Source: Bifidobacterium leontopitheci (GTDB lineage: Bacteria; Actinomycetota; Actinomycetes; Actinomycetales; Bifidobacteriaceae). From it: 64,000 nucleotides of DNA. How positions within the stretch are numbered: position 1 is the stretch's first letter; every line of letters begins with the position of its first letter. The DNA is taken from positions 48,778 through 112,777 of the forward strand of contig NZ_WBVT01000006.1 in the NCBI RefSeq assembly GCF_009193355.1, written 5' to 3'. A program made the translations under genes and the position numbers. Shown here piece by piece: positions 34,856 to 44,300 of this stretch. The notes under the pieces were generated by a model that was not told where the DNA came from, did no database searches, and saw only the letters and a list, made by a program, of their open reading frames with translations.

Positions 34856-35179
34856 TCAGTCCTGGTTCTGCGGGGGCAGCGCGGCGACCTGCTCGGGGTC
34901 CTTGCCGATCGGGCCGTGGGCGGAGGCGCCGCCGAAATCGCCCACCTCGGCGAAGAAGTTCGCCGCGGCGTCCTTGTACCAGGCCCACTCCTCCGGCAAA
35001 TCATCCTCGTAGAAGATGGCCTCAGTGGGGCACACCGGCTCGCATGCGCCGCAGTCGACGCATTCGTTCGGGTTGATGTACAGGGAACGGGAACCCTCAT
35101 AGATGCAGTCGACGGGGCATTCGTCGACGCAGGCCTTGTCCTTGACGTCCACGCAGGGCTGTGCGACAACATACGGCAT
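34856..35179 (-). CDS. fdxA: 7Fe ferredoxin
   Basis: A 107-residue FdxA with two iron-sulfur cluster motifs: [17 protein letters not shown] near residues 9-25 (3Fe-4S type) and [12 protein letters not shown] near 40-51 (4Fe-4S type). It carries electrons at low potential. It is first in a pair with dapC. AAGGAGA lies 7 bases before the ATG. Confidence 0.95.
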   Translation of the reverse strand: MPYVVAQPCVDVKDKACVDECPVDCIYEGSRSLYINPNECVDCGACEPVCPTEAIFYEDDLPEEWAWYKDAAANFFAEVGDFGGASAHGPIGKDPEQVAALPPQNQD

Positions 35180-35362
35180 GGCAAGTCTCCTTCAATTCCG
35201 CTACGACAACCGCCGTAGCGCATCATGGTCACTTATCTCATCATCATCCGCAACCGCCGCGACGCTGGCGACGGCTGCGACGCTGATTTCGCTGCACTTA
35301 AGAATAGTCCCGGCTTGCGACGCTCGGCGCGGGACGCAATCCGGCCGCACCGCGCGCGGCAG

Positions 35363-36886
35363 TCAGTCGGCGGCGAGCGCCACGCCGTCGCCGCCCTCCC
35401 CCAGCTGGCCGGAGCCCAGCCGCGAGTGACGGTAGCCGTAGCCGAAGTACACGGCGAAACCGACGACCAGCCACACGAGGAACCGCAGCCAGGTCAGCAC
35501 GGACAGGTTGAGCATCAGCCACAGGTTCGCCAGCGCGATCAGCACCGGAACCCACGGGTTGCCGGGCATGCGGAACGCGCGCGGCAGCTCGGGGCGCTTC
35601 GCCCGCATGATCGGCACGGAGACGGCGACCAGCGTGAACGCGGAGAGCGTGCCGATGTTGACCATGTCGGACAGCACGCCGATGTCGAAGCAGGCGGCGA
35701 CCAACGCCATGACCACGCCCACCACGATCTGCAGCACCGCGGGAGTGCCGTGCTTGCCGGTGCGGCTGAGCGAGCGCGGCAGCAGGCCGTCGCGGCTCAT
35801 CGCGAACACGACGCGGGTCAGGCCCAGCAGCAGCACCATGACCACGGTCGCCAGGCCCAGCACGATGCCGAAGCTGATGATCTTCGCGGCCCAGCCGGCG
35901 CCCACCAGCTCGAAGGCGGTGGACAGCGACGGGTTCGGCTGCGCGGCGAGGTCCTTGTACGAGACCATGCCGGTGGTGACGATGGCGACCAGCATGTACA
36001 TGACGATGATGAGCGCCATGCCTACGCCGATGCCGAGCGGCACGTTGCGGTGCGGGTCCTTCGTCTCCTCGGAGGCGGTGGCGACCACGTCGAAGCCGAT
36101 GAACGCGAAGAAGACGAGCGCCGCGCCGGACAGGATGCCCGGAATGCCGTACACGCTCGGCGTCATGCCGGTCATGAACTGCCACAGCGGCTGCTCCCAC
36201 GAGCCGGTGACGGTCGATCCGGGCACCGCGGAGGCGGGTTCGGCCGGCGGGATGAACGGCGTGAAGTTGGACGCCTTGACATAGAAGAAGCCGACGATGA
36301 CCACGAAGAACACGATGGCGATCTTGAGCACGGTCATCGCACCGTCCACGCGCGCGCCGATCTTCGTGCCGAAGACGAGCAGCGTGGTGAAGAACGCGAC
36401 GATGATGAGCGGCGCAACGTCAAGGTGGAACGAGCCGATGGCGATGTTCGTGTCCGCATTCCAGCCCATGAGGTGCATGAAGTCGTTGAGGTAGACGCCC
36501 CAGTACTTGGAGATGACCGAGCCGGCCATGAGCATCTCCAGGATGAGGTCCCAGCCGATGACCCAGGCCACGATCTCGCCGATCGTCGTGTATGTGAACG
36601 TGTAGGCGGAGCCTGCCACCGGGATCATCGACGCGAACTCGGCGTAGCACATGACCGCCGCGCCGCACACGACGCCGGCGATGAGGAAGCTGATGATGAC
36701 CGCGGGGCCCGCGTGGAAGGCGGCCGCCTGCGCGCCCACCGAGAAGATGCCCGCGCCGACCGCGACCGCGACGCCCATGATGGACAGGTCCCACCAGGTG
36801 AGGTTGCGTTTCAGCGAGCGCCCCTCCTCACCGGTTTCGGCGATGGTCTGCTCCACCGACTTCTTGCGGAATATGTGCATGGACAT
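35363..36886 (-). CDS. APC-family amino-acid permease
   Basis: A 507-residue, 12-helix permease. The first helix has GVAVAVGAGIFSVGAQAA, the conserved G-x-G-I-F substrate loop of the APC family; EFASMIPVAGSAYTFTY is in helix 3, and FFAFIGFDVVATASEETKDP matches cationic amino-acid (CAT/YfnA) transporters. It probably imports basic or neutral amino acids by proton symport. It is a single gene with a 183-base spacer before fdxA. Confidence 0.92.
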   Translation of the reverse strand: MSMHIFRKKSVEQTIAETGEEGRSLKRNLTWWDLSIMGVAVAVGAGIFSVGAQAAAFHAGPAVIISFLIAGVVCGAAVMCYAEFASMIPVAGSAYTFTYTTIGEIVAWVIGWDLILEMLMAGSVISKYWGVYLNDFMHLMGWNADTNIAIGSFHLDVAPLIIVAFFTTLLVFGTKIGARVDGAMTVLKIAIVFFVVIVGFFYVKASNFTPFIPPAEPASAVPGSTVTGSWEQPLWQFMTGMTPSVYGIPGILSGAALVFFAFIGFDVVATASEETKDPHRNVPLGIGVGMALIIVMYMLVAIVTTGMVSYKDLAAQPNPSLSTAFELVGAGWAAKIISFGIVLGLATVVMVLLLGLTRVVFAMSRDGLLPRSLSRTGKHGTPAVLQIVVGVVMALVAACFDIGVLSDMVNIGTLSAFTLVAVSVPIMRAKRPELPRAFRMPGNPWVPVLIALANLWLMLNLSVLTWLRFLVWLVVGFAVYFGYGYRHSRLGSGQLGEGGDGVALAAD

Positions 36887-37181
36887 GGTTGTGCTCCCGA
36901 TTGCGCGCCGTTGACGGCGGTGCCGTGTCGTTCTGTATTGCTGTGTCGGTGTCGTCGCGGTGCGCGGCCGGCAGGGCCGTCACCGCGATCGCCGCCGTCC
37001 GGGCCGCTGTTGTCGTCACCGTTGATGGGCGCCGCGACCGGACTGCGTTTGCCGACGTCACGACATTAGCCGCGGTCGATGACAAGGGCGGCTGCCGGGT
37101 GGGTGAGCCGGTTCGCCTGTTTGGCGGACGCCGACGGATGCGGCCGGGCAAGTGCGTTGCCGGCCGGACGCACGCCGCGGC
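36887..37181. other. 295-bp spacer
   Basis: Holds the promoter region for the permease; GC-rich, no gene, no repeat family copy and no clear structure seen. Confidence 0.4.
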
Positions 37182-38405
37182 TCAGCGCAGGTCCAGGCCG
37201 ACGACGACGGGTTCGGGGACGAGCCGGATGCCGAAGGCCTGCTCGACGCCGTCCTGCACGGCTTTGGCAAGGGCGGCGATGTCGGCGGCGGATGCGCTCC
37301 CACGGTTGGTGAGGGCGAGGGTGTGCAGCGTGGACAGACTCGCCGGCGCGTCCGGCGCGATCCGGTATCCCTTGTGGAAGCCGGCATGGTCGATGAGCCA
37401 GGCCGCGGACGTCTTGACCCCCGGCGTGCCGTCCGGCAGGGTGGCGGCGAACCGCGGCGCGTCCGGCGGCAACGCGGCCGCGGCGGCGGGGTGGAGGATC
37501 GGGTTCATGAAGAAGCTGCCGCAGCTGTGGCGGTCATAGTCAGGTGCGGGGGCTGCGTCCGGCTGCGTTGCCGAAGCGTCCGCCTGAGCCGCCTGCGCAT
37601 TCATCGCGATGGCCACCTGGTCGGTGCGTTTCGTGCCGGCCATCGCCGGATTGCCGTACCGCGTGGCGTCCTCCAGCATGCCTTTCGCCGCACGCACCTG
37701 CAGCACGGCGTTGCGGATGACCGTGGTCGCCATGCGGTCGCCGACCTCGACGCCGAGCGCCTTCGCCAGCTGGCCGTAGCCGACCGTGCCCTGTGCGCTG
37801 TGGCGGAGCACGAACGTCACCGACAGCACTACGTAGCGCGGCGTGGGGAAGAATCGGTCGGCAGGCACCGCGGGCGCCTGGTACATGCTCGCTTTGAGCG
37901 CGCTCATGCGGTAGCCGAACCCCATGTCGGCGGCGGGGATGTCGCGTGTGGTCTTGGTCTTGCGGTCCCACACCTCCACGGATTCGACGCTGGAGGCGAC
38001 CTCCTGGCCGTATGCGCCGATGTTCTGCACGACGGACGCGCCAACCGTGCCGGGGATGCCGGACAGTCCTTCCACGCCTTCCAAGCCCAGCTCGACGGTG
38101 AAGGCGACGAAATCGTCCCAGTTCGCGCCGGCTTCGGCGTTCACGTGCACGATGCGTTCGCCGTTCTCGACCGGCGCCGCCTCGTCGGGCACGGTGATGC
38201 GACGGCGTGCGTCGCGGATCACGACGCCGTCGAACGGCTCGTCGGACACGAGCAGGTTGGAGCCGCCGCCGATCACGCACAACGGCAGTCCCTTGCTGTC
38301 GGCGTCCTCGACGGCTTCGATGACGCCGACGCGTGAGGTGGGCTCGACGAACCGCGCGATGCGTCCGCCGACTGCGATGGTGGTGAGGTCTGCAAAACTC
38401 GTCAT
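37182..38405 (-). CDS. murB: UDP-N-acetylenolpyruvoylglucosamine reductase
   Basis: A 407-residue MurB, which reduces UDP-GlcNAc-enolpyruvate to UDP-MurNAc with NADPH and FAD. FAD motifs LCVIGGGSNLLVSDEPFDG near residues 42-60 and GLSGIPGTVGASVVQNIGAYG near 118-140 are clear; the catalytic serine is in HSCGSFFMNP. A stretch rich in Ala/Gln/Pro (AQAAQADASATQPDAAPAP) before the catalytic Ser is an insertion. The ATG at 38405 has GGAG 7 bases upstream; the frame is open further upstream without homology. Confidence 0.95.
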   Translation of the reverse strand: MTSFADLTTIAVGGRIARFVEPTSRVGVIEAVEDADSKGLPLCVIGGGSNLLVSDEPFDGVVIRDARRRITVPDEAAPVENGERIVHVNAEAGANWDDFVAFTVELGLEGVEGLSGIPGTVGASVVQNIGAYGQEVASSVESVEVWDRKTKTTRDIPAADMGFGYRMSALKASMYQAPAVPADRFFPTPRYVVLSVTFVLRHSAQGTVGYGQLAKALGVEVGDRMATTVIRNAVLQVRAAKGMLEDATRYGNPAMAGTKRTDQVAIAMNAQAAQADASATQPDAAPAPDYDRHSCGSFFMNPILHPAAAAALPPDAPRFAATLPDGTPGVKTSAAWLIDHAGFHKGYRIAPDAPASLSTLHTLALTNRGSASAADIAALAKAVQDGVEQAFGIRLVPEPVVVGLDLR

Positions 38406-38492
38406 GCGCTCCAGCGTACACGCGCCCCGTGAGTGTGCGGGCGTACGCCGCCGCCGGCGCATTGCGTCCGACGGCGTACTACAGTGGCCGGT

Positions 38493-39185
38493 ATGGGATT
38501 GCTGGGAAAAGACGGCGTGTCGGATGCTGCGGCCATGCCGGACGCCGCGTCCGCGTCGGGCACTGTGCCGCCGGTCACTGTGCTGCCGGTCACCGACGTG
38601 ATTTTCGACTATTGTGACGTGCTGCTGGACTGGCGGCCGCGGCTCGCGTTGGAGGATGTGGCCGACCGTGACACACTCGACGGGTTCTTCGCGGCCGACG
38701 CCGCGTACGGGTTCTGGCATTATGACGCCTTGTCGGACAGCGGCTGGAGCGAGGAGCGGATCATCGACGACTATGCGGCCCATCACGGTGGCGACGGGCT
38801 GATCATGCGCACGTATTTCTCACGCCAGCGGCTGGCGCTCTACGACATGATCGACGGGATGCCGATGCTGCTGCGCGACTTGGACCGTGCGGGCGTGCGG
38901 CTGTGGGGGCTGACGAACTTCACGACGGCATTCGTGCAGGCGGCGCACCGCAAGTTCGGCTGGCTTGGACTGCTGCGCGATACGGTCGTCTCGTCCGAGG
39001 AGCGGCTGCGCAAGCCGGACGCGGAGATTTATCGTCGCGCGATACGACGGTTCGGCGTCGACCCGGCGACCACCGCGTTCGTGGACGACAAGGCGCGCAA
39101 CGCCGACGCCGCGACGGCCATGGGCCTGCACGGCATACGGTTCACGAGCGCCCGGCAGGTGCGTTCGGCGCTCGGCGTTGACTGA
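38493..39185 (+). CDS. HAD-superfamily hydrolase
   Basis: A 230-residue HAD-IA protein. Motif I is FDYCDVLLDWRP near residues 40-51; motif II GLTNFTTAF near 128; motif III Lys in RLRKPDAEIY; motif IV FVDDKARN near 190. It probably dephosphorylates a small phosphorylated metabolite. The second position of motif I (Cys for the usual Gly or Asp) resembles other FDxGNVL-type members. The N-terminal 30 residues are Ala/Pro/Val-rich, so a later start is possible. It is divergent from murB. Confidence 0.85.
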   Translation: MGLLGKDGVSDAAAMPDAASASGTVPPVTVLPVTDVIFDYCDVLLDWRPRLALEDVADRDTLDGFFAADAAYGFWHYDALSDSGWSEERIIDDYAAHHGGDGLIMRTYFSRQRLALYDMIDGMPMLLRDLDRAGVRLWGLTNFTTAFVQAAHRKFGWLGLLRDTVVSSEERLRKPDAEIYRRAIRRFGVDPATTAFVDDKARNADAATAMGLHGIRFTSARQVRSALGVD

Positions 39186-39254
39186 CGTGCGGGCCGGCAT
39201 GTGGGCCGGCGCATGGACCGGACGGCGCAATCGGATACGGTTGGTTGTTCTTTC

Positions 39255-39456
39255 ATGACGAACCGTACTCGGAACGGTCCGTTCGAGTACGGTCGGTTTG
39301 TATTTCCAGACGGACCGTACTCGAAGAGGTCTGTTTGAGTACGGTCGGTTGCTTTTCCGTGACGGAACGTACTCGAAGAGGTCTGTTTGAGTACGGTCGG
39401 TTTATTTTTCGTGACGAAACGTACTCAAAACACACCGTTTGAGTACGGTCGGTTGT
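39255..39456. repeat. Dispersed repeat family B, cluster 2 (four units)
   Basis: Four copies with a period near 55-60 bases. Each holds TGACGGAACGTACTC-like and GAGTACGGTCGGTT-like half-sites. The unit GAAGAGGTCTGTTTGAGTAC occurs twice exactly. Each half can pair with its left or right neighbour (7-bp CGTACTC/GAGTACG, or 10-bp GAGTACGGTC/GACCGTACTC). It lies between the HAD gene and rpmG. Confidence 0.85.
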
Positions 39457-39473
39457 GAGGATTGCGGGTGTGA

Positions 39474-39523
39474 CGCTCCCCCAGTCAGCTACGCTGACAG
39501 TCCCCTCCACCGAGAGGGCCAAG
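39474..39523. repeat. Dispersed repeat family A, copy 3
   Basis: Shorter variant of the unit at 2728 and 8916, with GTCAGCTACGCTGAC and CCCCTCCACCGAGAGG hairpins. It directly follows a family B cluster, as at 8916. Confidence 0.8.
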
Positions 39524-39568
39524 GACAACGGACCGTACCCGGAGCGGCCTAGCGTTTTGGGTATAACG

Positions 39569-39602
39569 CAAAGAACCCGACCGGTTGGGGTCGGGTTCTT
39601 TG
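39569..39602 (-). terminator. Terminator behind rpmG
   Basis: Perfect 14-bp stem (39569-39582 with 39589-39602), loop GGTTGG. It contains AAAGAACCC/GGGTTCTTT, so it can work in both directions. It lies 18 bases after the rpmG stop. Confidence 0.9.
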
Positions 39603-39620
39603 TACAAGATGGTAACGCGC

Positions 39621-39791
39621 TCAGCGGGTCTCGCGATGCACGGTCTGCTTGCCGCAGCGCGGGCAGAACTTCTTGAGCTCAAGACGATCCGGCGTGTTGC
39701 GACGGTTCTTCGTCGTGATGTAGTTACGCTCCTTGCACTCGGTGCATGCCAGCGTGATGCCCGGACGGATGTCGGCGCTCTTGCTTGCCAT
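39621..39791 (-). CDS. rpmG: 50S ribosomal protein L33
   Basis: A 56-residue L33: [20 protein letters not shown], then [10 protein letters not shown] and [14 protein letters not shown]. The four cysteines (C-x2-C twice) keep the zinc-binding form. AAGAGGTG lies before the ATG. It follows three tRNA genes on the same strand and may be cotranscribed with them. Confidence 0.97.
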   Translation of the reverse strand: MASKSADIRPGITLACTECKERNYITTKNRRNTPDRLELKKFCPRCGKQTVHRETR

Positions 39792-39840
39792 TTGGTTCAC
39801 CTCTTGTGTTCGTTGTCCACCGACGTTGTGTCGGCCTTTG

Positions 39841-39914
39841 TAGCGAGAAAGAGACTCGAACTCTTGACCTTACGATTATGAGTCGTACGCTCTAGCCAGC
39901 TGAGCTATCCCGCC
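39841..39914 (-). tRNA. tRNA-Met (anticodon CAT)
   Basis: A 74-base cloverleaf on the minus strand: acceptor GGCGGGA, D-arm AGCTCAGCTGGCTAGAGC, anticodon loop with CAT (CTCATAA), T-loop AGTTCGAGTCT. The elongator type is likely from the acceptor end. No CCA is encoded. Confidence 0.95.
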
Positions 39915-39918
39915 AGAG

Positions 39919-39990
<72 letters not shown>

Positions 39991-39991
39991 G

Positions 39992-40073
39992 TGGCGGATA
40001 GTGGATTCGAACCACTGAAGCACGAGGCGACTGATTTACAGTCAGTTCCCTTTGACCGCTTGGGAAATCCGCC
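39992..40073 (-). tRNA. tRNA-Tyr (anticodon GTA)
   Basis: An 82-base class II tRNA with acceptor GGCGGAT/ATCCGCC, anticodon loop CTGTAAA (GTA), a variable arm, and T-loop GGTTCGAATCC. It heads the cluster Tyr-Thr-Met-rpmG. Confidence 0.95.
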
Positions 40074-40206
40074 ATGTCGCTTGTTGGGGCTTAGCCTCAA
40101 CCGGCAACTTGACTATCTAAACATGGAACACCGACTTTTGCAAATCGAGGCCCCTCATCGGCGTGTCGCACACGCCCGCGCAGCCCTGAAAACCCCTGCA
40201 AAACCG

Positions 40207-41286
40207 CTAGAATCCAGCCTTTTTCAGCTTGGCGCACACCTCGATCACCGCATCGTTGGCACTGGCCTCGCCGATCGAGATGCGGATGCCGTCGCCGCTG
40301 AACGCACGCACCGACAGCCCCGCCTGCTCGAATTCAGCGGCCGCCTCGTCGGTACGCTCCCCCAGCGGCAGCCAGAAGAAGTTCGCGTACGGGTCGGGGA
40401 ACGCCCACCCCTGCCGCACCAGCGCCGTGACCACGCGGTTGCGTTCGGAGATGATCGACTTGACCCTGTCGGACAGCTCGTCGTAGGCGTCGAGCGAGGC
40501 GAGCGCCGCCTCCTGCGCCACGTCGGTGACGCCGAACGGCAACGCCACCTTGCGCATCCCCTCGATCACGTCCTCGGGCGCGATGCCGTAGCCGATGCGC
40601 AGGCCGGCCAGGCCATACGCCTTGGAGAACGTGTGGGCGACCACCACGTTCGGATAGTCGCGGAACAGGTCCATCGCGACGTTCGTGTCGGCGTACGTGT
40701 TGAACTGGAAGTACGCCTCGTCGAACAGCACGAGCACGTCGGAGGGCACGGCGTTCATGAGGCGGCGCGCATCGGTGTCGCTGACGCTGGTGGCGGTCGG
40801 GTTGTTCGGATTGTTGACGATGACCAGCCGGGTGCGCTCGTTGATGGCGGCGATCATGCCGTCGATGTCATGCCGTCCGTTCGACAGGTTCGGCACCTGC
40901 ACACTGGTCGCTCCGGCGCCGGCGACGATGATCGGGTACGCCTCGAAGCTGCGCCACGGGTAGACCACCTCGTCGCCAGGTCCGGCCACAAGCTGCACGA
41001 GCTGGGTGATGACCTCCGTGGAGCCGCAGCCGAGCACGATGTTCTCCGGCTTGACGCCGATCTCGCGCGACAGCCGCTCCACGACCGGCCAGCCACGCAT
41101 GTCGGGGTAGCGGTTCAGGTGGGGCAGCGCGCGCTTCTTGATGGCCTTGACCACGCTGGGCAGCGGCTCGAACGGGTTTTCATTGCTGGACACCTTGTAG
41201 GTGCGCTTGTCGTCGGACTTCGGCGCGGGCTTGCCCTGCTTGTACGCCGGTATGGTGTCGATGATGGTGCGATGTTTGAAGCTCAT
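40207..41286 (-). CDS. Histidinol-phosphate / aromatic aminotransferase-like enzyme
   Basis: A 359-residue PLP aminotransferase of the HisC family: SSNENPFEPLPSV near the start, IVNNPNNPTATSV near 155, DEAYFQFN near 185 and the PLP lysine in HTFSKAYGLAGLRIGYG near 215. No other his genes are nearby, so it may serve as an aromatic aminotransferase (PatA type), which closely resembles HisC; sequence reading alone cannot decide. ATG at 41286 (MSFKHRTI) lies right after GAGGGA; an in-frame start 30 bases upstream is the alternative. Confidence 0.88.
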   Translation of the reverse strand: MSFKHRTIIDTIPAYKQGKPAPKSDDKRTYKVSSNENPFEPLPSVVKAIKKRALPHLNRYPDMRGWPVVERLSREIGVKPENIVLGCGSTEVITQLVQLVAGPGDEVVYPWRSFEAYPIIVAGAGATSVQVPNLSNGRHDIDGMIAAINERTRLVIVNNPNNPTATSVSDTDARRLMNAVPSDVLVLFDEAYFQFNTYADTNVAMDLFRDYPNVVVAHTFSKAYGLAGLRIGYGIAPEDVIEGMRKVALPFGVTDVAQEAALASLDAYDELSDRVKSIISERNRVVTALVRQGWAFPDPYANFFWLPLGERTDEAAAEFEQAGLSVRAFSGDGIRISIGEASANDAVIEVCAKLKKAGF

Positions 41287-41394
41287 TCCCTCATGATAGT
41301 CCCCGCTTACCGCCATTTTCCTAGGGTTTGCGCCATGTTTGAGTGAACCTGCGGCGAACGTTCGGTAACGTTACGGCGATGCGTGCCGCAAGGG

Positions 41395-44300
41395 TCACCT
41401 GCGCCGGCGCAGCAGCGACGGCGGCAGCAGCCTGCGCCGCATCCGCTGCGGGAACGTAAGCCGCCGCCGCACCATCGCGTCGTAGTGCAGGCAGAAGGTG
41501 CGGAGCCGCTCCGCGAGCGCCTCATCGGGAACTGCGGGGCGTCCGCCGAACGCGATGGCGGTCACCTGACGGCAGGCCTGCATGATCAGTTCACGGTCCT
41601 CTTGCGGCAGATTCCGAGTCGGCTCTCCGGAGTTTCCGAAAGGCGCCGTTTCGACATCATGGCGTTCGTGCCGTACCGTCTTCGGCCCGGCGGTCACAAG
41701 CTCGGCGATGGCCCGTTCGGTGTCCGAATCGTTCCAGCGTACCCGGGCGTCGTATGCCGTGTCGAGGATCTCCTGCCATGCGGCGAACCATGCGCGGCGC
41801 GTCTTGCCTCCGGTGCTGCCCCCAGTGCTGTTGCCAGCGTTGCCACCGGTCTTGCGGGAGCCTGCGCGACGGCCGCGACGGGAACCGCCTCCGACCGCGG
41901 ACGCCGCATCAGGTCCAGAGTCCGGGCCGGGCGGCTCGCTGCCGGCGCCATTCCGGCTCTTCCCCGCCGCCGCGATCAACGCGAGCGCCCGTCTGCGCCG
42001 GCGTCGACGCAGCAGTGCCGGCGTCGCGGCCAGCAGACCGGTCAGCAGCATGGCGAACGCCGTCCACAACGCCACGGCCGCCCATCGCGGCAGCACCGGC
42101 ATGGTCGCGCCCGTTTTCGGCGTGGCGGCCGAGGCCGTGTTCTTGGCGGTGGTCTTCGTGGACTGCTGTGTGGTGGTCTTCTTCTGGGCGTTCTGCTGCT
42201 GCGTCGTCTGGGACTGTTCGGCCTGCTGCTTGGCCTGCGTGTTCGTGGACGTCGTGCTACTGGAGGATGAGGCGCTTTCTGCGCTGCCGTTGCTGGTGGA
42301 TGCCGGGGTCACGTCGAACGGCACCCAGCCGACGCCGTCGATGTACGCTTCGACCCAGGCGTGCAGCTGTTTGGCGGCCACATCGTAGCGGTTTTCGGAT
42401 GCGGAGCCATACCAGAAGTCCTCTGTGGTCGAAACGGTCGACGTCGGATTGCCGACCCCCTTGTGATAGCCCATCACCATGCGCGTGGGCACGCCCATGG
42501 CGCGGCCCAGCACGGCCAGGGCCGAAGCGTAATGCGCGCAGTAGCCGGCATGCTGGTCGAGGAACGTGTCGATCATGGCCATGTTGTCGCGCCCGTTGCC
42601 GTCAGGAGCGTCCAGTGAATAGACGAAGTTGTTCGCCTTGTTCGTGAAGTAGTCGACCAGCCAGCGCATGGCCGCGATCTGCTGGTCCGCATCGTCGCCG
42701 GTGGTTGGAGTCCCCTCGCGTTTGGCACGGGCGACCAGGCTGCGCACGTTCTGCGGCAGGTCATCGGGCAGTGACAGGTAATGGCTGCGGATGGTCTTTT
42801 CGTTGGCCGCTATCCGGGCGAACGCCTTATTGAGGTCGTTTTCAGTGAACGGCGCCCATTGCCTGCTCGTTCCGGATCTGGTGGAGAATCCGCTGTCGCC
42901 GTACCCCATGCCGGTGGCCACAGCCTCCATGTCGTCATAAATCGACTGGTATGCGTCCGCATCATCCTCGGACATCAAGCGGTCCAAGGCATCGGTCTCG
43001 CTTACGGGGATCAGCATCAGGAATCCCTTGGGCGAGCTGGCCAACGCGATGACGTCGTCGTCGCTGATGCCGAGCCGCTCACGGGACATGTCGCTGAACG
43101 TGTCGATGTCATACGAGTCGTAGGAGGAGTCTTCGACACTGGTCAGGCTGCGGTGTCCCATGCCGATGATGGTGCCGTCGGACGCCTTGGCGGTGCCGTA
43201 CTGGGACACGTCGAGCGGGATGGCCAGCCAGTTGCCGTGGATCTCGCCCAGGCCTTGCGCCGCCCACTGCCGGCGCAGCGATGTCCGTTCGCTCCACGGA
43301 GTCGTCTCGCTCACCGTCATGTCGATCAGCTTCTGGCGCGTGTCCGTCACACCGGTGATCTGGTCGAACCCCTTGTCGGAGGTTATCGGCTCGTAGTACA
43401 GTCCGGCGGCCGTGTAGCGTTGTTCCGCCTGCGTGGTCGCATCCGGACTGTATATCGTGCCGTCGCTGTACTGCTTCCACCCGTTTTTGACGATGGTGGC
43501 CACCGGCAGCCCTGACACCGGCAGGAAGCGGGTGCGCAGCCCTTCGATGGTCACCTGCGCGGAGGCCATCCACGGGCTGTCATCCGACGAGTCGCTGAAA
43601 GTGTACGTCAACGCGGATGGGTCGTCGGATCCCAGATTGCCCCCGCCCGACATCAGCCACGGGTAATACAGTGCGGGGTTGTTGACCAGCAGCTGCTGCA
43701 GCTGCCGTCTGCTCACCTGCCAGTCCGTGTCGTTGGCGTCCTTGTTCCGCCCGAGCTGGATACCCGACCCGTATAGGCCGGCTTTTTTGGTGAGGTCCTT
43801 GTCGAAGCTCCACGTGTCGCCGTTGAAGTCGTCGAGCGTGGTCATGCGCAGGTACAGGCGCTGCGATGCGACGTAGCTCAATACGGTCGAGTCTGAGCCG
43901 GATGTCACCGACCGTTTGAGGTCGATCATCGGGTTGATGGTGTTGCTGCTGAGCAGGCCTTTGGATTCGCCGAGCGACAGTGGCACGTCAAGCGCCAGGT
44001 TCACCGCCGAGGGGGTGAGCGACAGCACCATCGCGGTCACCACGGCGGATGCGCCCAGCGGCAGCGGAACGCGCACCGGCAGCGTGCTCGACGACCAGAG
44101 CAGCAGCACGAACGCCGCCACCAGCACGCCAAGCTGCCACCATGGGGTGACCGTGCCGACGAACGCGAACCGTGCGGCGAATCCGAACGCCGGGAGCAGC
44201 GCCATGAGCGGGGCGACACGTCGCGAGCAGAGCATGAGCCGTACCGCTATGACGGCGAGCGCCGTCACCATCATGAGGTCGACGTCACCGGCGGCGTCGA

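Noticed and set aside
36000..36800. Additional long frames on the opposite strand of the permease, AdhE and other genes
   Set aside because: High GC content keeps antisense frames open; their products have no motifs and mirror real genes.
39255..39456. CRISPR array
   Set aside because: Units are regular, but the repeats are inverted half-sites with near-identical 14-base spacers, no unique spacers, and no cas genes.
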